The notes under the pieces were generated by a model that saw only the letters and a list, made by a program, of their open reading frames with translations, ran no database searches and was not told where the DNA came from. Source: Bathynomus jamesi (taxonomy: Eukaryota > Arthropoda > Malacostraca > Isopoda > Cirolanidae). From it: DNA of 64,000 nt. The translations under genes were made by a program, and so were the position numbers. The stretch's first letter is position 1, and every line of letters starts with the position of its first letter. Positions 19,555 to 30,440 of this stretch are shown here, piece after piece. Location of the stretch: contig JAJOZX010007475.1 of NCBI GenBank assembly GCA_023014485.1, forward strand, positions 148,663 through 212,662, read 5' to 3'.

Positions 19555-20334
19555 AAACGGATGTGCCATAAAAAAGGGGTACATTTTAAAAAGGCTATAA
19601 AATCAACATTTGTCATTTAATTTTAATAAAACTTCTACACAATAAAACATATGTATTTATCTATACGCAAACAAGTTTTCAGACTAAAATATCAAATAAT
19701 TAAAATTCTATCAACATTTAACGAAAGAGTATGATTTTTCTACTTAACATGCAAAAATTATTAAACCTTTTTAATATTTTTTATAGAAATAATTTTTTAC
19801 ATAAAATTTACCTGAAATTATTAAAAAAATTGTTCGAAATGCCTTCCTTCCATTTCAATAACTTTTTTTATTCTTGGCTGGAATTCATCTATGGCTCGAT
19901 TTACTTGTTCCTTGGAAGTTCTTCCATTTTTGAATGATGATCTCGCGTAAATGAGCGACATCTTTTATCCTAGTCCTGTAGACTCGCTCTGCTAAGTTCT
20001 CCCATATTCCGGCCAAGAATAAAAAAGTTATTGAAATGGAAGGAAAGCATTTCGAACAATTTTTTTAATAATTTCAGGTAAATTTTACGTTAAAAATTAT
20101 TTTTATAAAAAATATTAAAAAGGTTTAATAATTTTGGATGTTAAGTAGAAAAATCATACTCTTTCGTTAAATGTTGATAGAATTTGAATTATTTGATATT
20201 TTAGTCTGAAAACTTGTTTGCATATAGATAAATACGTATGTTTTATCGTGTAGAAGTTTTATTAAAATTAAATGACAAATGTTGATTTTATACCCTTTTT
20301 GAAATGTACCCCCTTTTTTATGGCACACCCGTTT

Positions 20335-20336
<2 letters not shown>
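19555..20336. mobile_element. Long-TIR MITE (about 325-bp arms) from a mariner-type element
   Basis: The left arm (19553-19880) and right arm (20015-20338) are near-perfect inverted copies ending in gtgccataaaaaaggggtac. On the minus strand arm and centre encode a transposase C-terminus: IWENLAERVYRTRIKDVAHL in the centre and VIEMEGRHFEQFF-stop in the left arm. So the 3' end of a parent element was duplicated in inverted orientation. (TA)n flanks the right end. Confidence 0.85.
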
Positions 20337-20369
<33 letters not shown>

Positions 20370-20469
20370 ATTTATATTTATATATATTTATATATATATA
20401 TATTTATATATATATATATTTATATATATTATATATATATATTTATATATATTTATATTATATATATAT

Positions 20470-20535
<66 letters not shown>
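20337..20535. repeat. Compound (TA)n / tatttata / (GA)n microsatellite
   Basis: About 145 bp of TA with ttta interruptions, followed by about 50 bp of GA. The Tyr/Ile-rich open frames here are artefacts of the repeat. Confidence 0.95.
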
Positions 20536-20953
20536 CAAGGAGTTACAAGGACAAGAAGTACCTCAAAAGGCCTTGCGACCGACCCATACCGAGGAGGTAC
20601 CAATGGCAACGGGTGCCAGGGAAAAATTCCTACACATTGTCACAGCTAGCTTCTCGAACAGCCACCCCAGAAGACAGTAACACATCCTCAAATAATGTAC
20701 AAGATTCGGTCTAACCTTTTCTTGAACTGATCCACAGAGGAACTATTGACAACTTCCGAAGGTAGCCTGTTCCACGTGTCACAGATCTTATAGGTAAAGT
20801 AATTCCCACACACACTAATGCTGAACTGTTTCAAATCCAATTTCCAACCATTGTTGCGAGTTGAGTTATCATTTAAACTAAACAAGCTTCTAAAATCGAC
20901 ATCGTCGAACCCGTGTAAGAGCTTGAAAACCTCGCTGAGTTGACCGCGCAGCC

Positions 20954-20956
<3 letters not shown>
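20536..20956 (-). mobile_element. CR1-like LINE fragment, 3' end (family L3)
   Basis: On the minus strand the post-RT text GQLSEVFKLLHGFDDVDF, NGWKLDLKQFSISVCGNYF and WNRLPSEVVNSSSVDQFKKR (stop near 20688) is followed by a 150-bp UTR ending ccttgtaactccttgta. It is flanked by (GA)n on both sides. A second copy lies at 51409-51943. Confidence 0.8.

Positions 20957-21003
<47 letters not shown>
20957..21003. repeat. (GA)n microsatellite
   Basis: GA run at the 5' truncation point of the LINE fragment. Confidence 0.95.
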
Positions 21004-21007
<4 letters not shown>

Positions 21008-22525
21008 CATTGCATTTTCTTTCTCCATATTCATTAGACTTCTGTTGATTATGCAATGATAGAGAAACTTAAAAAAAACTTATTTTCAGTAATGTGAGGA
21101 AGCCTGAAAGAGGGGGTTTTAAGAAACTTATCCAATACTACAGTATATAAAGATGTAAGAAAATCTTGCTAGAAACTTTTAAATCCCAGAAAAGCACTTC
21201 CCTCCTCTAGTTTTTCGTTGAGAAGTATTATTCAAGGTCATTTAAATGCATTAAAACCAGTGTTTTTATGATCCAATTTACAGGATTGGCTCGAAACTCG
21301 TCTATGAAGTTCTCACGAAGCTTTCCTAACCGGGTGTAAAACATTTTCGTCGTAAAATATACATTATTTAAGAATTAGAAAATCATAGACGTAGCCAGAC
21401 ATTCAAGAACTATAAGGACGAGGTTGGGAAAATCGAAATAAATGAAACATCACAGGAAAGTATATTAAAACCAATTATTTATAAATAAGTGAATAAATAA
21501 TAAATAAATACATAAATACACGAGCGAATAATACACAAACCAATACAAATGAATAAAACATACAATACTGAACTAATGATGGAAATACACGTAAAATCAT
21601 TGATATGATCTAATCAAAATGAGTACGATGCAACGGATTCCTGTTACGTCATATTTCTTGAGGACGGTGTTGACACCGGCGTAGAATCGAGATGCAGAGA
21701 TGCTCAATACAATAATATAAATTAAAAGGTATTACCGGTAACCGGTCGCAAAAAAAAAAAATATTTTTAAATTATAAATACGTGGGTAATGCGTGTGCCT
21801 AGTTACCCCACTGATAAAATCCCTGTAAAACGGTTGTCATTTGTTTTTCCTCAAAAAAGAAATTTTGAAAATGGTTCTAAAGAACATTATACAATAACTT
21901 ATCTATCGTATATAATAAAAATACTTTTTTTATGTTTATGTAAAGCCCTTTCATTAACGCCAAAATAAATAATGTTTGATTTATGACTGGTAAGAGGAGT
22001 TTTGAAAGGGGGTATTAAGTCAAGAAAATCAAAAGCGAGTTGAGAGTTATTTAAGAGTTATCAGCTTGCATAAATGTTTGCATATGACGATGTATATGAC
22101 GGTGTGTGTGTATATATATATATATATATATGACGCTATATGATGATAAGTAAAATTATTAAATTAGAGCCATTTTTATACCGACTCTTTTAAGTTATTT
22201 TTTTAGTATTTTTAGAGTAAATTTCGAGCTTTAACTTTAGCAACTTGTGAACACTCTCGTTAGTAAACTTGTCACATTGTGTGTATGACTTACAACTTTT
22301 CTTCATTACATTCACCCTTCAGTAATAAAATATATACATATAATATTTAGAAAGTAAACAATGCATGCCTGAAGTTACTTTTAAGATGTAAACTTCTGAA
22401 ATGATGTAACAGTATCTTTTTGCCATTTTAAATATACGAGTAACTAATAGGAAAATAATGCTTTAAAAATTCTTTGAAAAGAATTAAAATAGAGGTATAC
22501 GTTAAACAACGTCGGTGCTACTTTA
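21004..22525. other. Unassigned sequence, short (TA)n near 22105
   Basis: No gene, RNA or transposon end recognised in about 1.5 kb; one of the few repeat-poor stretches of the window. Confidence 0.4.
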
Positions 22526-22529
22526 GTAT

Positions 22530-22728
22530 GCGGTCTACCTACGATTCTGCGGTCTACCTTTTAATTATATCTTATTATCTTGTTTACTAATTGCTTGTTT
22601 ACATCCGATGTCAATCGCCCTTGACGATTGGTTAGGTTTAGTCATTATATTTTCGTTAGTTTTAACGAAATATCATGACTAAACCTAACCAATCGTAGGT
22701 AGACCGCATACTAAAGTAGCACCCAAAC
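22530..22728. repeat. Foldback palindrome with TTAGG-bearing core (copy 1)
   Basis: Outer arms ctactttagtatgcggtcta and its complement enclose the core gattggttaggtttagtcat and its complement. The hinge is gttagttttaac. There is no coding capacity. Confidence 0.8.
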
Positions 22729-22835
22729 GTCTCTTTCATGCTCCTAAACTTGACATAGTATGAATTAAACGTTCCGTGAAGGGTTAAACGTTATAAATGA
22801 ACGTTAAAAAAGTTTTTAAAGAATGAAAAGAGTTT

Positions 22836-23612
22836 GTGGGGTACACTGTAATTATATTTAGGACAGTTCATACGGATATAGAGGTTTTGGAAGGGGGTCT
22901 TTTCCGTTTGGGGGCTAGCAACGAATTTTAATGAAATCGGTATACTACTGTAGTTTTGGTCACTGATTTCAAAAATAACTCTTTTTTTGGAGAAATGAAA
23001 AACAAACATGTTAGAGCACTTTAAATAATTAATATGTGTTTTAACTAGCTTAAACTAGTTACGGAGGATTGTGTTAAATTTAGCCAGAGTCACAAACTGC
23101 TACTGTTTATGAAAAAGTGCTCTAAGTGTGGGAAAGTGCGTTCCTTTGATAAAAATACCCAGTTCTTTCGTTGCCAAAAGCGTCGGTCAAACGGTAAAAA
23201 GTGCAACTTTACGGAGAATACATTTTTGGAAGGATCCCGGCAGATCTGTAAAAGTAACAGAAAAAAATCAAGAATTAATGCCCGATTAGGTCAATTGAAT
23301 GCCCGGTTAGGTCAATTGAGTACCCGGTTAGGTCACTTGAATGCCCGGTTAGGTCAACTGTACGCCCTTGACGATTGGTTAGGTTAAGTCATGATATTTT
23401 CGTTAAAAATACATTAATTATTATTTAAAGTGCTCTAACATGTTTGTTTTTCATTTCTCCAAAAAAAGAAAGTTATTTTTGAAATCAGTGACCAAAACTA
23501 CATTAGTATACCGATTTTCATTAAAATTCGCTTCTAGCCCCCAAACGGAAAAAATTCTTTGGAAGATATGGGTACATGTAAAAAAAAATCGTAATTGGGG
23601 CAGTTCACACGG
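22836..23612 (+). mobile_element. Merlin-like element with about 190-bp inverted repeats
   Basis: Left arm (to about 23035) and right arm (from about 23405) pair over tttccgtttgggggctag, the gtcactgatttcaaaaataa region and aaacaaacatgttagagcac. Between them lies a zinc-ribbon reading frame and four tandem cccggttaggtcaattgaat-like units leading into half of the TTAGG core. Ends and target duplication are not cleanly defined. Confidence 0.6.
23109..23387 (+). pseudogene. Zinc-ribbon protein fragment, resembling Merlin/IS1595 transposase N-terminus
   Basis: The reading frame starts MKKCSKCGKVRSFDKN and continues FFRCQKRRSNGKKCNFTENTFLEGSR. The CxxCG...FRC...C spacing followed by TF-E-SR resembles the zinc ribbon that opens Merlin and IS1595-type transposases. 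The last 30 residues (ARLGQLN repeated) are just the translated 21-bp tandem repeat. No DDE domain follows. The family call is tentative and rests on about 50 residues. Confidence 0.5.
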
Positions 23613-23639
23613 ATTACTAATAAGTCGGGAACTCGTGGC

Positions 23640-23820
23640 ATTGCTTCTCGGTACATCGTCGAAGTTAAGAAACAATGGGTAATACCATTTCCCTTTAAGC
23701 TAAGACACTGAGGTCGAGGGTTCGAATCCTGAGAGTGCTGGGCCGTATATGTTGGCCTGAGCGCTGCGCCAGTTTCTGACCCTTTTGCTTGATTATTATT
23801 AAACAACACTGAGCTGTTTA
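23640..23820 (+). mobile_element. tRNA-derived SINE, family S-C
   Basis: An A-box-like segment (ctttaagctaagacactg) precedes a perfect B box gggttcgaatcc at about 23720. The family body follows: ggcctgagcgctgcgccagt and ttctgacccttttg. Confidence 0.75.
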
Positions 23821-23825
23821 GTAGT

Positions 23826-23912
23826 CGGATAACTGACAATCCTTTGATGATGTAGCGACCCGTGAGTCGGATTCCACGTTAAGCTGTACGTTCCTCTACC
23901 ATATGACCACTT
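23826..23912 (+). mobile_element. 5S-derived SINE, 3' part only
   Basis: gatgtagcgacccgtgagtc, gattccacgttaagctgta and atatgacc match the tail of the 5S-SINE at 58228. The 5S-like head is missing. It abuts the S-C SINE. Confidence 0.6.
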
Positions 23913-24480
23913 CCCGGCTGTTAGAACGGAAGCTGAGTCATGCACATAACAATATCGCACAAACCAAGAAATCATAAAATCGCTGCTTTGAGAGCGACGG
24001 GGAAACTTGGCAAAATGGATTGAAGCTATTAGGAAAGCTACAGTTATTGTGACTTTGTTTATCTCATAAATTATAAAAGGAAATCCAAAATACATAAAAA
24101 GACTTAAAAGGTTTTCGGTTAAAGTTTGAATCATGTGAAGATCTCACAATTTTGTTCAAGAATAATGTAATAATGTTGAAGAATCCATGCTGCCCAGTCA
24201 TGTTGTCAGTCAGGAAATTCGTTCCATTGATGTGAAGCGAAAGATCTTAAAATGTCGTCCTATCGATGAGGAAAATATATAGTATTACCACCAAACTTTC
24301 TCCACCCGGTTATTTACTTTACCCTTACTTAGGAAGATAAAATTCTTGCATGCCAGAGCTAGCCCCATAAGATTGGATGTGTAGGGTGGGAGCCTATACT
24401 TGCATTTGGACACTGGTGTACCTTTCTCTTTTGACTGTTCAAAGAAGCCGACTGAAATTACATCAATGATTGTGGTAATT
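23913..24480. other. Unassigned sequence
   Basis: No gene or repeat element recognised. Confidence 0.35.
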
Positions 24481-24484
24481 TACT

Positions 24485-24692
24485 GGGATCACCTGAAGAT
24501 CAGGGCCCCCAGCCTTCTTTACTTAGCTTTATAAGGCTAACTAACGAAAATATCACGACCTAACCTAACCAATTGTGAAGGGCGTAGAGTTGACCTAACG
24601 ATTGGTTAGGTTAGGTCGTGATATTTTCGTTAGTTAGGCTTTATAAGGCTAATTAGAGAAGGCTGGGGGGGCCCCAATCTTCAGGTGATCCA
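24485..24692. repeat. Foldback palindrome with TTAGG-bearing core (copy 3)
   Basis: ggatcacctgaagatcaggg at the left pairs with the complement at 24673-24692. The arms continue through agccttcttta and gctaactaacgaaaatatca to the core cgacctaacctaacc. The hinge is about 25 bp. Confidence 0.85.
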
Positions 24693-24914
24693 TTTACTGT
24701 ATGTCGAATATTCTTTCATGCGATTAAACCTGTTGAATGAAGTTAACAGAGTAGAAGTAAAGAGACGTCTCACTTTTCTGCCGTTCCCTCGCGAAACTAA
24801 TCTACTCCATCTTTCCCATTGAACAGATTTAACTTCGTTCTTAGTTTTCAGAACTAAGTTTGAACTGTATTAAGTTTGACGCTTATCGTACGTCTCTTAT
24901 ACTATATCCCTTCT

Positions 24915-25035
24915 AAATGCATAGCTATAAATGCCTAATTTGCCTATAATTGCCTGCAACTGCCTATAATTTGCCTATAAATGCCTATAAATGCCTATAA
25001 TTTGTTTATAAATGCCTTTAAATGTCTCTAATTTA
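24915..25035. repeat. Short tandem repeat of tgcctataa(a) units
   Basis: About ten imperfect copies of a 10-12-bp tgcctataatt/tgcctataaa unit. Confidence 0.8.
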
Positions 25036-25120
25036 ACGTTTTACAATATTCTAACCTTACTTTTGGTTTTTAGCTTTTTATAGTTTTAGTTTCAGCTTTG
25101 AGCTTATCATTGCTTTATAG

Positions 25121-25343
25121 CAGTGGTTCTTAACCTTTTTAGGCTGCGACCCAAATTCTGTTCGCGGAGCTAGCTCGGCGACCCATGTCTTTAAACAGTT
25201 CGCTCGTAATAGATAATAAAGCAAATAATGGTAAAACGATTAGGGATAACAAATAAATAAATGATAAATGACGATTTAATGACCCAATCAAAATGGCTTG
25301 GCGACCCAATTTTGGGTCGCGTCCCAGGGGTTAAAAACCACTG
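25121..25343. mobile_element. hAT-type MITE (cagtggttcttaacc ends), copy 1
   Basis: Ends cagtggttcttaacctttt and gggttaaaaaccactg are inverted, with internal ctgcgaccc / gggtcgcg. Flanking octamers ctttatag (25113-25120) and ttttatag (25344-25351) match 7 of 8. A second copy is at 52801. Confidence 0.87.
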
Positions 25344-25482
25344 TTTTATAGAGTATTCTGGAAGTTTTCTTTAGTCTATCTTGGTATTAACTCACTCAAG
25401 AATAACGATGAGTTAAATCCATAAACAAATGCAACAAGTGTAAACAGAACAATATAACCACAATTTTGGTTCGTAACTATTG

Positions 25483-25507
25483 CCCCCAACAGCTTTACAA
25501 AAAACAC
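25483..25507. repeat. (CA)n microsatellite
   Basis: CA run. Confidence 0.9.
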
Positions 25508-25599
25508 ACACACACACACACACACTGCCTATATATATACCTCATTCAACTGGTCCACGCCCAATACCGAAAGTACTCATTTTTGTTTCCGTAGAAAGC

Positions 25600-25777
25600 C
25601 AACAGATGGCGCTCTGCAATGATGTCAGGTGGGCTTGGACGAAAATGGAGATTATTTTGAACACTTGTGCTAGTTCATATTGTAAATTCGGTAAATTCGA
25701 ACCCTAAATGCCACTAATACACATACTATATTTGTATTATATGCAACAAAAGGGTGTATACATTTTTATGAGACACC
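25600..25777 (+). mobile_element. Mariner-type 3' end fragment
   Basis: The frame ending NGDYFEHLC-stop near 25672 matches the usual C-terminus of mariner-type transposases (GGHFEHL). The terminus gtgtatacatttttatgagacacc follows in pieces (25754-25777). The rest of the element is missing. Confidence 0.5.
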
Positions 25778-25814
25778 ATATATATTATATATAATAAATA
25801 ATTAATAATATATA

Positions 25815-26522
25815 CGAGGAGTGATCAAAAAGTATCGATAATTTTATTGCTACGACAAATGAATGCAATTAAGAAATAACCGTTTACATATGTGAGTCTT
25901 CCTGCCTTCTGGCGTCTGCAGTCTGAAGCAAAATCTGCTACCATGAGTCAGTTGTTGGTTGGAGCGCTTAAAAGGAGGGTGTTTTTGTAGTACGTATAAA
26001 TCTCTGAAATGGAAAACGCGCGTTCGGAAACGAACGAAATTATTAAAACAGCTTTTGGAAATGATGCTCTCAGTGTAGCTAACGTTTACAAATGGCACAA
26101 AATGTTTAAAAATGGAGAAACATCGCTTGAAGACAAAGACCGCAGTGGCCGCCCTTCTTCTTCTCGTACGGATGAAAATGTCCAACAGATTCGATTTCTG
26201 GTACGAGCAAATGTTTCTCTATTTTTTAACTTTTTGTACCATTTGTAAACGTTAGCTACACTGAGAGCATCACTTCCAAAAGCTGCTTAAATAATTTCTT
26301 CGTCTCGAACGCGCGTTGTTCCATTTCAGAGATTTATACGTACTGCAAAAACACACCCTCCTTTTAAGCGCTCCAACCAACTATTAACTCATGGTAGCAG
26401 ATTTTACTTCAGACTGCAGACGCCAGAGGGCAGGAAGACTCACATATGTAAACAGTTATTTCTTATTTGCATTCATTTGTCCGTAGCAATAAAATTATCG
26501 ATACTTTTCTGATCACTCCTCG
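25815..26522 (+). mobile_element. Snap-back mariner with about 310-bp inverted arms
   Basis: The end cgaggagtgatcaaaaagta at 25815 is matched in inverted orientation at 26522, with TA outside both. Pairing runs inward for over 300 bp and includes the transposase N-terminal codons on both arms. The element therefore has two 5' ends and no 3' end. Confidence 0.88.
26009..26215 (+). pseudogene. Mariner transposase N-terminal fragment
   Basis: MENARSETNEIIKTAFGNDA is followed by VYKWHKMFKNGETSLEDKDR and SGRPSSSRTDENVQQIRFLV. These are the N-terminal helix-turn-helix and linker of classical mariner transposases (SETMAR-like: WHKRFKEG, DRSGRPSTSRTDENV). The frame ends where the inverted copy begins; no catalytic domain is present. 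Confidence 0.87.
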
Positions 26523-26528
26523 TATATA

Positions 26529-26529
26529 C

Positions 26530-26613
<84 letters not shown>
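26529..26613. repeat. (TA)n(TG)n microsatellite
   Basis: Compound dinucleotide tract. Confidence 0.95.
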
Positions 26614-26617
<4 letters not shown>

Positions 26618-27632
26618 TCTAAAAGAAGACAGGATTCTTTAATATAATAATATTAATAATAAAATCTAACAAAATAATAGAAGAACCTCAGTTTCCTTAG
26701 GAAGTGTTATACTGAGAAAGTCATCCCAAAATCCCTGCTTGGAAAACGATACCGTATGTTGGACGATACACCGTTTAGTGACACCGAAAGAATAATTATT
26801 AGAAGTGAAGAATGCCTTCAGAGAGTCCGAAGTAAGAAAAGCTATATGTGTTTCCACAGTTCCCCGGTCTTAAAGAAGTACACTTTTGGACAATATTTAC
26901 AACAACTTACGTAGAAGATGCAGAACTCAGAACAGAAAATTAAACAATAGATTGGAGGATTTAATTCGTAATAGTTACTGGACTAAAAAAAGTTATTTTA
27001 GTAATATTGTTAACTTGTCGTCACATGAGCTAGACTTCAATACGAAATGTGCTGGGCTTTTCTGTCCCAAAAAAGCCCAGCAGCTTACTGATTGCTAAAT
27101 CTATATCAATTTTGAAAAACATAGTAATAGATCCGAAAGTGAGGTGACTTTAGTCAAAGTTGTGTGTATAGTGCTTTTAATACGAGGTATGAATCGAATT
27201 ATCCTTTGAGGTTTGAAAAAGCCCTAAAAACACTTAAAAATAACGATTCATTACATATTACTAAAGCGGACAAACCTAATTCGATCGTCATCATGGACAA
27301 AAAAGTTATGTTGAAAAGATGAATACTTTATTGAGTGACCGCGACACGTACAAACCTCTAAACAGATACCCACTGAAGGATGTTAATAAAATATTTAACA
27401 GAAAATTAAGAGAAATATTAAAAAATAACAATAATGGGCTTTCTTAGCAGTTTCTTGGTATCAATCCACCACTACCATATTTGTACGGTTTAGTAAAAAC
27501 ACACAAAGTTAATAATCCCATGAGGCCTATTGTTAGCTCAGTAGGCGCCGTAACCTATAAGCTATCTAAATGGTTAGTTAGTTTTTAACGCCGTTAATTG
27601 GCTCTATTTCCAAGTCACATATTATAAATAGC

Positions 27633-28199
27633 ATGAATCTTATTGACAAACTGAAGTTTCCTAATGACCCTAATTTCAAACTGGTAAGTTTTGATGTATG
27701 CTCGTTATTCACAAAAGTTCCTGTTAATGACCTACTTGATTTTTTAAAAGATAAGATCTCTGAATATTCTTTTCCTGTTCAACACAACACTCTTATTGAG
27801 TTAATTAAGCTTTGCGTCAAAGACTGTAAATTTCAGTTTGAAAAAAAGTCTTATGCTGTATCGTTTGGATTGGCGATGGGTAATCCCCTCTCACCGGTAT
27901 TAGCTAACTTATATATGGAATATTTTTAAAGCAGAATGTTGCCTACTAATGTTATTTTTAACCTTATTTGGTACAGGTATATAGATGATATTTTATGCCT
28001 TTGGCCTAATAATTTGGATGTTAACTTATTTCTTGGTAGGCTCAACAATTTAGTCCCATCTATTGAGTTCACGGTTGAAAAAGAAAATGATGGAAGCTTA
28101 TCTTTTCTGGATCTAAAACTTCGGAGATGCTTGAATCAGTTCAAATTTGAAGTTTTTCGTAAGCCTGCTAATAACAACTCATATGTGCATTTTGTTTAA
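27633..28199 (+). pseudogene. PLE reverse transcriptase palm, copy 2
   Basis: The frame reads KLVSFDVCSLFTKVPVNDLL (motif A), SFGLAMGNPLSPVLANLYME (motif B) and WYRYIDDILCLWPNN (motif C), then FLDLKL and FRKPANNNSYVHF. A single TAA at 27927-27929 replaces the GAA that encodes Glu in copy 1 (EFFES); otherwise the frame is continuous. It stops at the point where a deletion removes the thumb and the start of the endonuclease. Confidence 0.88.
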
Positions 28200-28202
28200 C
28201 CA

Positions 28203-28395
28203 TATGTATAGAATTAATCATAGTATTAAGTGGGATAGTTCTAAAGCGCTCGTTAAAAACAGAGATATAATTGAAAGGAATATTCTAGAATGTGCATTTA
28301 TCCATTTTAAAAATAATTTCAATAACAGTGCAGGAATGTATAAAATTGACAATATCCTGTTAAAATACCTTTTGCCTCTCATTAACTCTTGTTAA
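28203..28395 (+). pseudogene. PLE GIY-YIG domain, C-terminal part
   Basis: The text NHSIKWDSSKALVKNRDIIE then RNILECAFIHFKNNFNNSAG ends KYLLPLINSC-stop. The H-I-W and ERN-LE blocks are those that follow the catalytic core in Penelope endonucleases. The GIY-YIG motif itself has been deleted. The last 20 residues recur at 3627-3688. Confidence 0.78.
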
Positions 28396-28470
28396 TCAGA
28401 TGCTAATCTTTTTATTTTTCCGTCCCGTTGTACATATGTATATATTTTTATCATCTCGCCTTCTCCCTTC

Positions 28471-28516
28471 ATTCCCTGACGAGGTGTACTTCTAAATATA
28501 CGAAAGACCTTAGAAT
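28471..28516 (+). ncRNA. Hammerhead-ribozyme-like motif in PLE copy 2 tail
   Basis: attcc, ctgacga, ggtgta, loop, tatac, gaaa, gacctt, agaat. Stem II changes one pair to G-U relative to the copy at 3755 and keeps the unpaired G. Stem I has one mismatch next to the core. The order and spacing equal those at 3755. Confidence 0.52.
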
Positions 28517-28710
28517 CATTTTTGTTTTTCCTTGTGGGTTTGCATTATATATATACATATATATATATCAGAATAAAAAGGATGATCAACGCCCACGCCA
28601 ACATTATGAAAATTTAATATCGGATGTTTCGGAAGTCAAACTCCCATTATCAGGCATGTTTAATTCGTACGCAGAATTATAGTCATTCAGCTTCAGCTTT
28701 TGTGTATATA

Positions 28711-28715
28711 TACGA

Positions 28716-28759
<44 letters not shown>

Positions 28760-28792
28760 TATATATATATATATATATATACACACACAATG
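28711..28792. repeat. (TG)n(TA)n microsatellite
   Basis: Compound dinucleotide tract. Confidence 0.95.
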
Positions 28793-28837
28793 GTCAAAAC
28801 CACTTTGAAAATGAAACAGAAGTGAAAATTATGGAGT

Positions 28838-28841
<4 letters not shown>

Positions 28842-28886
<45 letters not shown>
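28842..28886. repeat. (TA)n microsatellite
   Basis: TA run abutting the left end of the mariner. Confidence 0.95.
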
Positions 28887-28889
<3 letters not shown>

Positions 28890-29795
28890 GGCGTCCCAAA
28901 AAAATGTATACACACTTTAACAGCTGATAGCTCAATTGATGTTTCTTTCTTTCCAAGTTAAACCCATTAGAATTAATAATGGCAGTCAGACTAAGCTTTG
29001 AACAAAGGAAATTCATTCTAAAATGCTACTGGAAGTGTGAAAACGCAGTTGAAGTGCAAAGACAGTTTAGGAGGGAGTTTCAAACAGATCCACCAACGCG
29101 ACTTACCATCACTCGAATTAGAGATAAGTTTGAAGCCGATGGAACTGTTCAGAATGTCCACAAGAAGCGTTCCGGAAGACCACGGACATCGACAAGCCCC
29201 ACAAAGCAAGAAAGAGTACTGGAAACGTATCACCAAAGTCCAAGAAAATCTGTGCGGCAAGCGAGTCGTGAGGTAGGAATTTCAGAATCGTCTGTCCAAC
29301 GCATTTTGAAGCGCTGTCAATGGAAAAGTTACATTCCAAGATTAGTCCATGCTATTAATGAAGATGATGATGATCCGGACCGAAGAGTGGAGTATTGCGA
29401 GTGGTACTTGGCACGATGTGGATGTGGATTGGACGAAGGGGTTTCGTAGAATACCCTCCGCGTTCACCAGACCTCACACCACTAGACTTTTTTTTATGGG
29501 GATACTTAAAAGACAAAGTCTACGCTATAAAACCTGCAACAGTCGCTGAATTGAGAGCAGCCATTGAACGAGAATGCACACAAATACCAAACGAAATGTT
29601 TCGTGATGTTTGCGATTCCATTGCTTCGCGTTATCAGCAGTGCCTGGACCAGAACGGACGTCAGTTTGAAAACAGGCGTTGACAAAACAATTAAATAATG
29701 TCTGTAGATTCTATTACATTTTGAAAATGAAATGTATTTTAATAAACACTGCCTTTATAATTATTTAAAGTGTGTATACATTTTTTTGGGACGCC

Positions 29796-29798
<3 letters not shown>
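28887..29798 (+). mobile_element. Mariner-type transposon (family M2) with internal deletion
   Basis: Ends cagggcgtcccaaaaaaatg and the complement at 29798 continue to gtatacacactttaa on both sides, embedded in (TA)n. The 912-bp length is too short for a full transposase plus ends. Confidence 0.92.
28979..29682 (+). pseudogene. Mariner-type transposase (M2), catalytic core deleted
   Basis: The start [20 protein letters not shown] opens a DUF4817-like N-terminal domain ([20 protein letters not shown]). A second helix-turn-helix follows ([20 protein letters not shown]) and the text runs to [10 protein letters not shown] near 29410. There it jumps, with a frame change, to [20 protein letters not shown] (third catalytic Asp) and ends QCLDQNGRQFENRR. 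The first two acidic residues are deleted. Confidence 0.88.
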
Positions 29799-29879
<81 letters not shown>

Positions 29880-29925
29880 TATATACTGTACATATATATA
29901 TATATATATATACACTTGTATAAAT
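29799..29925. repeat. (TA)n microsatellite, long
   Basis: About 120 bp of TA with minor interruptions, next to the mariner right end. Confidence 0.95.
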
Positions 29926-30372
29926 TATGTCCCCCATTTATTTAAATAATTTATTGACTTTTTAAAAAAATTTGAAATAATTATTTTTTTCTTTATTTAT
30001 TTTTTAATGATTTCTCTAAAGATGTAAGTTTATATATAAAATGAGTTTAACGATATGGTTTGATGCTCTCATTGAAGCGATCAGAAAGACGCAGCTTTCT
30101 ATTGAGTCCAGTGCTTCTGAAACTTTCTTCATGCCGTTCACCATTGAGTCATTATCACAAAATTTCATTCACCCCCGACTTCACCTCCTTCAGATTTGTT
30201 ACTTTTTCCAATTCCCTTTCTCTGTATTCACCCTTGTTGATTCATTCAACCTTCATTCACCTCTCGAGTTTTATTCACCCCAACTAATATTTGATTCACT
30301 CTTGGGTGAACTATTCACCAGTTTCAGAAGCACTGCTATAGATAGTGTATATTCCTCACAAAACAAAAGACG
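29926..30372. other. Unassigned sequence
   Basis: ttcac/ttcatt-rich stretch between 30130 and 30320; no gene or element recognised. Confidence 0.35.
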
Positions 30373-30374
30373 TT

Positions 30375-30375
<1 letters not shown>

Positions 30376-30424
<49 letters not shown>

Positions 30425-30440
30425 GAGAGAGAGAGAGAGT
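30376..30440. repeat. (GA)n microsatellite
   Basis: GA run with one ggga interruption. Confidence 0.95.

Larger units (their letters stand above)
26681..28550 (+). mobile_element. Penelope-like retroelement copy 2
   Basis: Colinear with copy 1 but on the plus strand: N-terminal region (about 26690-27060), RT fingers (27190-27575), RT palm (27633-28199), a deletion, the C-terminal part of the GIY-YIG protein (28203-28395) and the 3' tail with hammerhead-like motif. It ends at ttgcattata(TA)n. Confidence 0.87.

Noticed and set aside
20272..20535. Open frames rich in Tyr/Ile and Arg/Glu
   Set aside because: They are translations of (TA)n and (GA)n tracts; similar frames occur at every long dinucleotide run.
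23109..23387. Host zinc-finger gene
   Set aside because: Only one short zinc ribbon, the C-terminal 30 residues are a translated tandem repeat, and it lies inside inverted repeats, so an element origin is more likely.
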